Positions 1-13,000 of a stretch of DNA of 64,000 nt are shown in pieces. Position numbers and translations under genes: made by a program. Position 1 is the first letter of the stretch; every line of letters starts with the position of its first letter. The stretch is from Brachionus plicatilis (taxonomy: Eukaryota > Rotifera > Eurotatoria > Ploima > Brachionidae): positions 1,945,129 to 2,009,128 of the forward strand of contig QEOQ01000508.1 of NCBI GenBank assembly GCA_010279815.1, in the 5' to 3' direction. A model generated the notes under the pieces. That model made no database searches. It was not told the origin of the DNA and saw only the letters and a list, made by a program, of their open reading frames with translations.

Positions 1-285
1 TTATTATCTAGCTGGAAAAAAATTTGAGCTTGGGCGACCAGTTTAGCGATGGAAATACTTTAATGCGTTGTAAGTGGGACGCAAATAAAGTTGTAATTTG
101 AGATTTAAAATTTTTGGAATTTTGTCAACAAAAATTGAGAAAAATTTCAGCGATAAAAGAGCGCGATAAAAAGAGAGAAAGAGTGTGTGAGTGAGTTGTG
201 ACCTGGATTTAATCGAATAGTAGAATTAGTTCTAAGAGTTTGTTTTGTGGGTTTTTGTTCGAAGTAGCCGAAAAGAAACGATTAC

Positions 286-412
286 CTAACTGATATCGAT
301 ATGAGCTGGAGACCGAGAATTGTTCCAAATTATTAACCTGATTATTTTCAATGGCCTCTTCAAAAACTCTAAATAAACTATCAAGGTTTCTAAAAGAGTT
401 GCAACCGCTCGG
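286..412 (-). other. Candidate exon near the left edge
   Basis: On the minus strand this stretch is open for 42 codons and is flanked by an AG acceptor (413-414) and a good GTAATC donor (284-285). The translation has mixed, protein-like composition (it contains FRVFEEAIENN and LEQFSVSSSYRY). It could be a later exon of the C1-domain gene that begins at 7876. Its phase (0 in, 1 out) does not join directly to the preceding candidate exon at 1339-1394, so at least one exon is missing or one candidate is wrong. No family recognised. Confidence 0.35.
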
Positions 413-1338
413 CTAATCGATTTGTTTTATTTTAATCTAAACCTAATAATCACTTAGCAAGCTTCTAAGAGTTCCATTATGACCAAATCAAGCAATTTAA
501 AACTTTTATCCCATGCTAATCGGCATCATTTTTCGCAATTTTCCTACTGCTACAAATTCTCTTCAGACTTTGAGAACAAATTGGAAATTTTCGAATCAAA
601 AAGTAAAAACCTAAACAAGTCGGCTCACCTGGAAATTATGATTTTACTGAAAATTTTTTTTGACTAGGAATAAATTTTAGTAGTTTTTAATTTTTTTGAA
701 TTTCGTATTTTATCATTTTGAATTTTAACTTTTTGTTTTTGTTGCACTCAAGAACTTAATCAAATAAAATTAAATTGTTTAATTTTTGAATTTTTTTTTT
801 CTTCACAAATTCACTTAAAAAATAAATATTTTAATCTAGAAAATATTCAAATAGATTATTACATTTTTTTTCTAAAATTTAAAGAAATACTTATTCAAAA
901 ACAAAGACCATTAGAAAAATAGTTTTTTTTGTTCTATTTAGATTTTTGATTAATTGACTTTTTATTTAATTCTCTACTATTTTAATTTTTATGAAGGAAA
1001 AAAATTCGCCTAATTTAATAGAAACTTGATTTTAAAATTGGTTGACCATAGTTGAACATATTTTTATTAATCATATTCATGAGCTAATAATAATTTTGAA
1101 AAAAATAAAATAGCTTAAATTTATTCTTGAATTAAATATAAAAAATATTAACACGAATTTTTTATAATTCAAATTAATAAATTTTGTGAAATTTTAATTT
1201 ATTCCACCTTTTTTTCATATTTGAAAATTTAACCAAGAATCTTGCCGACTAAGATGCTTCTATTTAATTGAAATATTTTTCTTGATCAAGAAAAAATAAT
1301 TGCAGATCAAGATGGTGTTGTTTGATCATAAAATTTAC

Positions 1339-1394
1339 CTTTGAAATTAAAATAGCCAACTAATATGACCAGTGGGTCCCAAAGCCGACTAGCC
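1339..1394 (-). other. Candidate small exon (56 nt)
   Basis: Minus-strand segment between a TTTCCAG acceptor (1395-1396) and a GTAAAT donor (1337-1338). Its phase matches the end of the exon at 2036-2070, and only one of its three frames is open (it contains LWDPLVILVGYFNF). It is the likeliest continuation of the C1-domain gene, but it is short and unsupported by any domain. The remaining bases of 1-2035 are AT-rich intron or spacer with nothing else recognisable. Confidence 0.3.
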
Positions 1395-2035
1395 CTGGAA
1401 AGTAATTTTTATTTTTATAAGCTCAATGGGAATTTATTATCCTGGAATTCTAACAATTTTGCATTTAAAATCCTAAATATTAAAGAAAAAATCGTTTTTT
1501 ATAAAAACTTAAAATTTCTTTTTGGATAAAAGACAAGTAAAAAGCGAACATTTTGGTAATTGTCCCTTTGCAAAGTGACGGGTTTGAAAAAAAAAAGCCT
1601 CAAAAATGTAAAATCTATGTCTCCATTGAGCGGAAATTGAACAATTTCTTTTGTTTTTTTTTGTTAATGAATAAGCATTTTGAAAAGGGTAAACTTGAGA
1701 GACTTGTTGTAAAAAATAATTTTAATTTTTTCATAATAAAGATAAAAATCACGGATTAAGAAAGTCCTAAACTCCCTCGACGACAAAACTAGTACAATAG
1801 TTCAGAGAGGACATAGAATAGAGCGAAAACAACCAAACGAGATTAGATATTTTCTATTTCTTGTTATTTCCTCATCTTACATAATTGAAAAAAATAGAAA
1901 AAAAATTATTTGAATAAAAAAGATTACTTTAGGGCTCTTAATGAGGATTCAAAAAGAAAAAAAAAAGCTTAAAGCCGCTTATTGTCACGACTTAGCAAAA
2001 CCCAATCATGACCATTAGTTAGAATAGTCTCTTAC

Positions 2036-5000
2036 CTGTACATGTTTGACGTTGACTTAGACAAATGAGCCTTTTTAGTATTCTAAAATGTTAATTAAAC
2101 CTCATCTTAAAGAGCGTTTTTGTAAAAAAATCATTACTTGAAAATATTTGCTTATATCCATGGATTTTGGTCGATTATTGGTTATGTGAATTGTTTTTAT
2201 GGAATTGGAAGGATTTAGACCATTTAGACCCACAATTATTCCTCCGGATGAATAACCCGATGCTATCAAATTGTCTCTGTCATCTGTCTCATCCAGCTTT
2301 GTCTTGTCGTCATTGGCAATTTTCACTTTGTTTATATTGAACGCGCTCGTCGATGATGAACTGTTCGATTTTGATTGTGAAAAAATTGATTTCTTGTAAA
2401 ATAAACACTGGACTTCTTGATCTTTACATGGCGAATCATGAATCATTATTTGACAATCTTTATTAAAAATTAAAAAAAAAAATTTTTAATTTTTTTAAAT
2501 TTTTAAAAAAATAGAAACAAAAATTTTAATAAAAAAAAAAAAATTTATTGAAAAAAAAATATAATCAATTATTAATCTTACTTTTGCAGATGAGTGCTTT
2601 TTTGTTGAGTAAACTTTTCTGGCATGTGTCACAAGTTGTTTCACTGGTAACAGTTTTGCTTACGAACGCATGCTGGTGTATTTGTGATGAGTATTTGTGT
2701 TTCATTGACTTTGATTTTGCACCTCGAACACTGGCCAATTTGAGGATGTTGCCGAGTTTTTTCGACTTGGACAAAGCTTTGGCATGGGAGTCCAGCTGAT
2801 TTTTGAGAGGTGTAGATTGCTGTAAGATAAGCTGGTCATAGGATGTAGCAGAATTGGGTGACCGATTGACAGGAGATGTGAAGACCGTGGCCGGCTCAGT
2901 GGTCACCTGAGACACAAGACTTGACTTAGAGCTTGTAGCCGTGCTGGCACCCAAAGGGATCAAGTATGCAGGCTCTTCTACTTGGGAGATTTCACCGCTT
3001 TTGTCAAATAATTATTTAATTTTAGGCTTAATTAACTAAAAAATGCTCAACTACTTTTTTTGTGCCATTTCGAATTCCTTGAGAAATTCGTTCACAGTAA
3101 CCAATTCTTTTTTTGAACTTGGAGAACCAGTGTCGACCGGACCGAGGTGTTTGGATGCCGAGCTAGACAAAAATTGACATTCATTTGAGTTGGCACAATT
3201 TTCAGTCTGAAACAACGGCAATTGCGTTGAAGGTGCAGATTCCGTTTTGTGTTGACTAAATAATTTAAAATTCATAAATAAAAAAATTTGCTTGTTTCAT
3301 TAAAAATTCGTAAAAAAAAGTTGTCCTAATAAAACATGCAACACAGCTATTAGTTTTGAAGCTGTGTGTGTGTGTGATGCGCTAAATCATCACACACTAT
3401 AGACCTTTTTTGTTGGCCAAAAAAGCATGCTTTTAGATATCATGTGAATGTACAAATTAAAGCTGAAAAAACTGTATCTATTCAGGTTTTATGCTTTATC
3501 ATAGTCAAAAATGTTTACCTTAATTTTAAGTTGTGTTCACATCGTTTGTTCAGTTTCTGATTTTTCACCTCTAAAAAAAAATTGTTATTATCAGTTGTTT
3601 GTGTGCGTGTAAATGAAAAAATGCTTTATCTTTGCCTAAAAGAGGAAGTGATAATGCGATTTAAAAATTTAGTAGGCAGATTCTACTAAACTCATAAAAT
3701 CGTTTTAAATGAATTGAAAAATATTTGAACATTAAAAAAATAAAAAAAATTATGAATTTGGAAGATTTTTATAAATTCAAAAATAATGACATAATTTTTT
3801 AAAAATTTTTATTTAATACCTTTTGAGCCTATTTAAATAAAATTAAAAATTATTGGCAAATTATACTCTTTTTTTAATGTGTTGAATTTGATATCCTTAC
3901 ATAATAGTTTAAATAATTTGTGAAGAAATTTATCTCCTCGTTAAACAAAACTAAATCGTGCCCTATTTGAAATCCGAAACTTAAAATAAGAATGATCATT
4001 TTGACAATTTTTGAAATTTTAGAAGATAAATTTTTATGTAAAAAATAGTTTTTAAAATTCTAGATTTTTTTTTTAAGATGATAATTGAGAGAATTCTAGC
4101 AAAATTTATTTCTTTTTTAACCATCTAAAGAAATAAATAGACAATATTTATAATAAAAATAAAAAAAAAAGTTAAGATTTTAAGTTCAAATAAAACTTTC
4201 ACTTTTTTTTTTTAATTTTAAAAACTAAGCAGTATATTTGTCCTTTCTATGAATAAAGTCGATAAATTTTGCTTTATTATTAAATATTAAAATGATGCAA
4301 CCAGATGATTTAAATAAATTCCAGAGGGAAAAAGAAGAGCTTCCAAGATAATTTCAGAACTGAAGCAAATGAGTAAAAAATCAAAATTTAAATTCTTCGT
4401 CGATACTTTAGTTGAAGTTATTAATTAAATAGATAAATGAATTAACTCTAAAATTATCAACAAAATTTATTTATAAAATAGATTGTAGCAGTTTTTGTAA
4501 TGTTATTGGACTCTCATTTCATGTTCTTAAAATTCATTAAGATATAAGAATTAAACACTAAAATTAATTAAGTCATTTAAGGTCTAAATATAGACTATAG
4601 ACATTAGTATTTGCTTAGCTTTTTTTCATTTACATAAATAATCATTTGACTTTAAACTACTAGCGAAGAATTAATAAGATTTTTTTAAAGTTTTTCCTTA
4701 AAAACTTCAAATATTTTTGCTTTCTTTATTTTTAATTTGATCTTGATTCCTGATAATGAGATAAGACTCGGAAATTTTTTTTTAAAATTAACTGTTATTT
4801 TTAAAGATTACAAAAAAGTCGGAAAGTAGGAATTTATTCTTTCCAATAACTGTGATAAACTGCACATCAAACAAATTAAGGATACACTTTGAAGGGTTTT
4901 TCCAACTACTAAATTTGGATGAAACTTTGTCTTTAACATTTTTAATAAGTAATGAAACCAGCATATTATTTAAACCACTGGCACTAAATTGTGTATTATT

Positions 5001-7876
5001 TTAGATTTTTTTTCAAATAGATATTTTTGAGCTTTTTTATTTTTTTTAAATCAGTTTTAAGAAAATATTGTCAATTAAGTAAATAAATAATTTACTTCCC
5101 TTTTAATTTTCAAAAATCAAACTTAGAGAATTTCAAATATTATTTATCTGGGTATAAAATTCTCTTTTTAAGTTCAAGAAATTCAAACCTTAAGTGCTAT
5201 CTTAATTTCTAATTTTTGACTTGATATTCCTAAAGTACGTTCTTTAAAACCCTAAATTTCATTTTTTTTGAGGGGCTTAAAAAAAATTTTTTTACCCAGT
5301 GTTCCTAAAATAACTACCCCTTTAAAAAGTTTTAGTTCTTTCAGACCCATGCATTCAATGATAAAATAAAAATATTTTTAAAATTTATATATATTCTGAA
5401 ATGGAATAAAATTCTCTTCACTCTAGTGTATATTTTTATTTAAAAAAAGGGTGTGTACATTTTACTTATTGAAAAACAGCCAAAAACAATGCTTTTTTTT
5501 TACTTGAATCGTATGTAGTCTTAGGGATCACTTGAGACTAAAATTTTTTTTTTAAAATAAACTAGACAAAATTGTGAACAAATCTATGGTTTTTCTTTTT
5601 TTTCTATTTAAAAATATATGTAATTTTTATTTTATCATTGAATACATGGGTCTGAAAGAGCTAAAACTTTTTAAAGGGGTATTTATTTTAGGACCACTGG
5701 GTACGAATTTTTTTTTTAGCTCCTCCAAAATAAATTTAGGTTTTAGGACGCAGTTTACAAATATCAAGTCAAAAATTAGAAATTGAGATAGCACTTAACT
5801 TTTGAGTTTCTTGAACTTAAGATTCTTTATATATTTGTTTAAAAAAATTTAAATAACGCTTCAAATTTTACTAAATGAGGCTAATTTTAAACGAAAAAAA
5901 AAAAACTTTAATTTTTCATTGAATCATTGTGCATATACAAACAAATTATTTTCACTATATAGATAAAGATATTTTTTTAAGATTATTCCATTTTTAAATT
6001 TGAATGAAAAAAATTTTTTCCATTTTTGAATCAAAATTTAAAAAAAAAATTCCACTCACCATTTTTGTTATTTTTATTTGAGTCGACAGTGTTCAATGAA
6101 GAACTAGAAAATGTACTCTGATTGCTCAGTCCAATTTTGTCATTAGAATCATCATGCTTGGCTTTGTTATCATTTTTAATTTTGTCAAAAATAGATGGAG
6201 TGGACGCAGCTTTCTGCAAATTAATAGCAGCAGATCCACTAGTGGACACTGGTGAACAAGAAGATGAATTATTTGGTGAATTGTTCGAGCTAATGCTAAT
6301 TTCTTGAATGGCTAAATTGCTGGGCTTGGTGAAGCGTTTTGAACGCCTAGTGTTCAAGTTACGATCAAAATCGTTCTGAGAACTGGTCAAGGGGGCAACT
6401 GTAATCGATTGTGGTAGAATGCTGTGTCTTGGTAAAGGTGGCAAAAGAGCCGACTCTTGCTGCAATGAATTGGAAAATGTATTAAACAATTTGGCTATTT
6501 TGTTTTTAGGTTTAGGAGCTTGTTTGACCGAGCACATAATCTTGGACCCGTTTGGCTCAGTGTCGTCAATTTTTTTATTTTCTTTGGCCGTGTCAAAGCA
6601 AGATAAATCAATGGACCCGTCTGATTCAACATCATTGTTTGTGTCTAAATGTTCACCCTCATCGCTAGTGTTGTCCAGCTCGGACCCGTCCGAGTCAATG
6701 TCCTCATAAATCGAGTTCTCATTTAGCTCCTCGTAGTCATCGTTTATCTGACAGTATATTTCCTCTTTGTTCTCCGCGGCCTTGCGTATAATACGCGTTT
6801 TGTTGCGCAACAGACTTCTTGGCTTATAGCTGGTAGGGTCACTGGTGTCCAACTTGAGCCTCATTGACTCCGATTTGTGCGAGTCTGATGTCAATTTGTG
6901 CATGTGTTTTTCCAAGACTCGTTTGGACTCTTCAGGCATTGATGAAGTGGAAGTATTGCGATGCTTTTTGAGAATACCCAGTTGAGGTGGTTTTGCTGAA
7001 TTTGTCTTTGCTGCCAAGCTATCGCTGGCGTCAGGAAATTTCTTTTTTTTTTAAATAAAGAATTAAATAAAAAATTTTTATAAATAAAGAATTTAAATTT
7101 TTTATTTTTTTATTAGGGTCAATATGGTTAACTTTATTGGAAGTTACCTTAAAATTTTGTTCACATTCATTAAAAGAGTTGAGCTTGGCCAGCTTGTAGG
7201 AAAAAGGATACTTGGGCAAAAAAATTTGATTCATAATTTCATTATCGATTAAGAAATGAAAATTGATTTAAGTTTGGACTTTCAAAAACATAAACACATA
7301 TGAGAGATTAATAATTGATAATGACTAGAATAAGCGTAACTAATATTTTAGCAAACAAGAGGGATATTTAACGAGATTAGAATTAGTTCCGCAAATATTG
7401 ACCCCAGCCCATTAGGACAATACTTACAATTTTTGAGTATAAACTTTCATTGCTGGACTTGAGCTTGGGTTTTATTTCTCGGGATAAATTTTTAATTGGC
7501 ACTTTAATTTTTTATGAAAATAAATTTAAAAAATTTTGTTTTTTTTTTGGATTTTTTTATTTAGCTTACAGACTATTTGGTCATCATCGTCAACAATTAT
7601 GACGTCTTCGGTGCTAATGGGACGATCGGTGAATATGGACTGTTTTATTGTTTCCGTGGGCGAGTCCATAGTTTCGTTTGGATCAGCTGTGGAAAGATTG
7701 GAAGAGAAATGTTTTATGTCAAAAATGGACAAATTGGATTGATGATGGTTTTGATGATGGTGATGTGGGTTGTGATGCAAATTGTGGGGCAGTGGCGGCA
7801 TGCTCATCAAAGAAGAGATCGCCGAGTACTTTTGCGCTAATTTGGACTTGGTTCTTGGCGACGAAGTGAGCGACAT
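2036..7876 (-). CDS. C1-domain protein of the GEF-H1/AKAP13 RhoGEF type, 5' part
   Basis: Exons on the minus strand, phase-consistent throughout: 7570-7876, 7428-7501, 7148-7210, 6060-7041, 3519-3570, 3055-3255, 2582-2997, 2138-2457, 2036-2070. The start is the ATG at 7876. The first roughly 600 residues are Ser/Asn/Asp-rich and look disordered, with a His-rich run near residue 40. A C1 zinc finger is split by the intron between 2582 and 2457: HAF, then CDTC, CKNC, a spaced His, and two final cysteines. This follows the C1 pattern except that the last H-to-C spacing is three residues rather than two. The C1 of ARHGEF2/AKAP13-type RhoGEFs, with CKD after the last His, is the closest I know, and in those proteins DH and PH domains follow. 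None is visible here, so they would lie left of base 1. RhoGEF identity is inferred from the C1 style only; the C1 itself is clear. Confidence 0.6.
5155..5835. repeat. Inverted-repeat (foldback) element in intron
   Basis: Arms at about 5155-5395 and 5612-5835 are imperfect reverse complements of each other. For example, the stretch with GACCCATGCATTCAATGATA on the left is matched by TATCATTGAATACATGGGTC on the right. It lies in the long 2.5 kb intron (3571-6059) of the C1-domain gene. No coding sequence inside. Target duplication not determined. Confidence 0.75.
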
Positions 7877-10033
7877 TTTGCAACTTAATTTTTCATTTTT
7901 TGAATAAAAATCAAACCTTTAGGAGATAGAAAAAAAAAAAAACTAATGTCAAATATTTTCAAGTTGAGTTTAAGTGTCTGTATTGGAAACAAATTTACAA
8001 GCTTATGATGTGCTAGATAGAAGCGTGTACGAATAACATGAATAATTTTAAGTTAATATAATAAAAAGAGACTTCAAATAGACTTGAAGCAGACTTGAAG
8101 ATTTTTGTAAATAGATTTTAAACTAGAGAATATAAATTGAAATTTAAGAACTTTGTACACGATGTGTTTCTATTTAACTAATGTTGATGATTCGTAGTAG
8201 ATTTTCAAAAGGCTCTAAAATTTTTATCTCACCAAAATAACTTTGATCACTTGGCTTTTCCAAGTAAACTCAATTTAAAATAAAAAATAATTATTTTTCG
8301 AAATTCTTAGAAATTTTTGAATTAAAAAACTTTAAATTTAGAAGTTTCTAGTCAAACAGATTTTTAATTAAGCTGTCAATTTAAAACTAATATTGTCGTG
8401 AAAATGGACACTTGATTGAGAACAATTTTGAAATAAATCGCAATTGGATTATTGAAAACCAAAACTCTTAGCGGATTAAAGGCAGAAGAAAAAAAAATAT
8501 TTTTGTTTAGAAATTTATTAGATTTTTATTGTTCACCGAAATTAGTTTTATTAAACAGAATGGGTCGCCTGAGACCTCAATGCAGAGCAACATCTTTAAG
8601 ATACGAGTCAGCTTAGCCACAAATCTGATTAAGAACTTTGAAACGAAATAGAAATGCTCCAAAATTTGTTCTTTAAAGGTTTCTGTATAATTCTCGTTTT
8701 AAATTCAAATATTTAAATTATCTAAGTCCTTTGAATTGAAAAAAAATTTCTGAAAAAAAAACGAAAACTTTAAAGCCTTAAAATTGTAGTAATCCAATTT
8801 ACAAAAATCGGAATACTTGTAAGTTAAAAATTCTTAAATGTTTTTATTCTGAAAAATAAAGAAAAAAAGAAAAACTGATTGAAATTTAGAAGCCTTTTCA
8901 TATTTGTCCAAATTTTCATTTTAACATTTACTTTTCTTTTCAAACGAAACCATTTTTGTTCAGATTAACTTAAACTAATACAATGTATTGACTTAATACT
9001 GGATAAAAAGAAAATAACTTGGTTAGAATAGCTGCGCTGATTTTAAATCATCAAAAATCTCTTCAAGTCAGGCTCATGGAGTATACTGTATATATTATTT
9101 AAAATAAAATAAAAAAATAGATCAAAAAGCATTACCGAATGCATCAAAAATTATAACAAAATAATATTTTAAACTAAAAGGTTATCGATCATACAGCACT
9201 GAATAAGCTTGAATTTAATTTGGAAAAAAAAATAATTTTATTAATTAATCAAATATTAGATTTAGAAAAAAATTGTTCGGTCATTGAATTTTAACTACTT
9301 CAAAGATCAGAAACACTGCAATCTAAATATTTAAGGTTGTATTTGAGTTGCTATGACAAAAAGGTGTTTTAGGTGCCACAGACGATTTGATTTAAGATGT
9401 AGCAAAAAAATAATCAGATAAAACATAAATAAAAAATGCATGATAAATAAATTTTCGAGCCCTTTTTTATTCTTTCTCTAAAACTAAAAACCCAAATATT
9501 TATTATGGACCCAAAAACTTATTTACATAATTGGACTCGTTTTGATCAAATAACAAAATTAAAGGTGTCCAATTTTTATTAAAAAGAAAAATACTAATAA
9601 AAATCTACGCTAAATAAAATATCTATGGCTTCTATTTCGATTTTTTTTGACATATGATGACCAAAATTAAAATTTGAAATTGCGGAAAAATTTCAAAATG
9701 AAATTCGATTTTGTAACATAAAATGGATGAATTATGCTTCTACAAAAAACTCTACCTATTTGGCTCATGAAAAATGACGACACGATTTGACGAAAAAAAT
9801 CGATTTTCTTGGTGAAAGCGAGCAATTAAACCCGAACTAAGCGAAATATTTTATTTTATTGTACAATCTTAATTATTCATAAAATCCTAAAAGGCTTATT
9901 AAATTTTAAATTTCAATGAAACAATGACAATTCAAGCCTTAATCTCTTTATCATTTGAAAATATTACGAAACCATTAAAGACTAATCGCTTTGAATTACG
10001 CAAATATTTATACTTTTGGCAATACATCAAATT
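7877..10033. other. Spacer between two minus-strand genes
   Basis: AT-rich sequence on both strands with many stops in all frames. It should hold the promoter of the C1-domain gene (near 7880-8000) and the 3' end of the adaptor gene (just below 10034). No repeat, RNA gene or recognisable coding fragment seen. Confidence 0.6.
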
Positions 10034-13000
10034 TTACTTAGGCTTCCTAATTGGTAAGCGATGATAAGGTGAATTAAAAAAAAATAAATAAAACTTTTTG
10101 TCCACAAATGTCCTGCAATTCAATTTATCAAGAACTACTCACATTAATAAAGCTATCTTTTTGTGCTTCTTTTTTATTGCCAATTGACATGGCAGTTCAC
10201 CATCCAGGTTAAGACACTCCAAGCCCTCGAAAGATCCAGGTAAATTGATTAAAATCGAGCAAAACTTTTTTAAATTGTGTCTGGCTGCAAAATGCAGAAG
10301 ATTTTCTCTCAAGAGCTCTTTAAAAAAATTTAAATAAAATTTAAATAAAAATTTTTCTACTTTGTTAAATCATTTTTTTACTTTTATTGCTTGCTGAATT
10401 CTGACCTAGAAGGCTCCAATCTTTTGGTATCTCAACGTGTCTAAATGACTTGACCAAATTTTTGTCCAGTGTGAGATTGTCCCTACAAGTTGTTTGATTG
10501 TTGAAAAAATTTAGGTAAAAATTTCGAAATGGAGAATTGTCCACAATGTCGCGATCAAGTGGTGAGTGTGCAAAATTTCTCAGGTATTCGTATGGTGAAA
10601 AATGCTTTCCGATCTCGTTTGCCAGAGATTTAGTATCGTAAACACTGTGAATTAGAAATTCACTTAGGGTTATATATCTATCTTTGTAATACTTTATGTC
10701 ACAATAGCCGATCAATACAGACTTATTAGTATTGGCCTGGGTGCTGGTCGATTCGTTATAATTAATTGATTCGTGATTGACGTGACAAATCGAATTTTTG
10801 AATACAAATAAATGACAATTTTCTTCTATTGCATTACCTTTGGAAAAAAATAATTTTTTATTGTTTTTTTTTATAGATAAAAGTTAATTGTTGAAAAATT
10901 TGGTTTATTTCATTGAAGGCATTTGTCCCGAAAATTGATTCAAATGCCATTCGAAATTTGTGACTAAGACCATGGGCTCAACCAAATTTTTCCAACTATC
11001 CAAATTATTATAAAATATTTTCGAGCCCTAGTGGCCACTCTGTCGAGCAATTGCTATTTTTTTTTATTTGATTTTTTAGAAACTAATTGTCACGTGATTG
11101 AATAATTTAAATTTTTTAAAATAACTGAAAAGGAATTCACTCTTGAGATTCTTTGCCCAAAATTAAATTTAATCATTAAAATATTCTCGTTTATTTAACA
11201 TTTATGCTCAGGCTTCAATCTAAACTTTGTTAGTGCTTCGTTTTGAATTTTTTTATATAATTTAGCTTGAAAAACAATCTAAGGCTACAAATTTTGACAA
11301 ACTTCAAATTTAACGCTTGATTTAGAAAGCCTTAGTTTTAAAAATTTAATATTCAAAGCATGATCCTTTTGTCCATTTGATTAAACAAATTATGAAATTG
11401 CTGGATTCTCAATTAGCAAAAGCAGCTCAGCTTTTTGCTTTGAACTTCAAGAGTACAAACCATTATTCGAATTTACAACAATGACTATTAATATTTTATA
11501 TCCTCTTTAAAAAAATAAAATAAAAAAAAAATAAAATAAAAATAAAAAAAACTTGCTAATTTTGATCATAGAAAAATATTATTTTTAAATGGTTTATTCA
11601 CTTTTTTTTTGTCGAAAAAAATTTATATTTGACCAGTCCAAGAATATTTACCTGACTGATTGTTTACACAATAAAGTCATTTTATGCAATTTATATTTAA
11701 AACTAAATTGTCTAAATCTTAACTCAAACACACCTAAAAAACTCCTTTGTCTCTTCCTTTAAGTCCCCGGTAAGACTGGGCAGCATTAATTAACTAATCT
11801 TGGATTAACTTAGGACCAAAAGTTAAGTGGACTTTTTTTTTAAAATAAAAGTGTGATATGCCGTTCCGATATGAATGATCCACATCTTAACTAAATTAAA
11901 ATTAGTATCTTTATAAATTTGGCCTCGATGTACACAGCACGTTCTTTCTATTGCAACCGTTTCCTTCTGTTTTATGTTCATTTCCTTGTATTCTCTTTTT
12001 TTAAGTTTTGACATGTTGTCTTTGAAAAAAAAGATACGCTTGGATTAAGTTCGGACGTGATGTTATTTGTTCAGATTAAAAAAACCTCTGTTTTAGAGGA
12101 ACAAAGCCTTAAATTTCCATCTTTCTTTAAAAAATATTGATTGAAATAGAATTCTAGCTTAGAATTTGATATCAACTAATTAACTTTGGCAAATAGACAC
12201 AGTCCAAGACTCAATTTTTCATCTAATATCAATAGAAATTCTTCAATGACTGGAATTAGCTTTCCGGTGAAATAATCAATGCACCATTGAAGAACAGCTT
12301 CAAATGCCAGTTTTAAACACAATAAAAATATTTTTTAATTTCATACAATAAAGAATTTATTTTAAAAGAAAAAAAAATTTTATGATTCATTATATTTTTT
12401 TAATGGTTTTTAAAAATCAAATATCCTCGCTTCGCAGATCTTCCACTGTATCTTATATTTTTGCTTATTATTATAAAATTTTTAGAGTGAAATTTAAAAT
12501 TTCCAATAGCTAGAATTCATGAGAAATTTTCAGACGGGCGTTTCTGAATTTAATTTAATCCAGGCATGGAAAATCTAATGAACATAGATAATCTAAGTGC
12601 TCGGACTAAACCATATATTCGTGTAGATTTTAAAATTCAATCTAAAGCATAACTTGGGATACTTGAACTAGTTGTTTTGCCTTAAGTTATCTATCCCGCT
12701 CTCAAGTAAATTTAAAGCTAAATTACTAATTATTTATGTTGAATTAAAAAGAAAAAATTTCAACTACCATGATCAAATAACACAAAGTGAAATTCAATTA
12801 AAAAATCAAAATCCGAAATTATTTTTTCTTTTCACAAATAAAGTTAAAAGAACCTGACCTGCACAAAGAAATTTAAAATTCTAAATTCTTCAAACTTTTT
12901 TTAAATTATTTAAATTTGTTTCGAGGTGATATGACATGAGAAAAATAAATTTCCAGAATACATTTAAAATTAAAATAGATTTGTGATGAGCCCCCCTTTA

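Noticed and set aside
479..667. 62-codon plus-strand frame
   Set aside because: No family resemblance or splice context, and it lies opposite a candidate minus-strand gene; probably chance.
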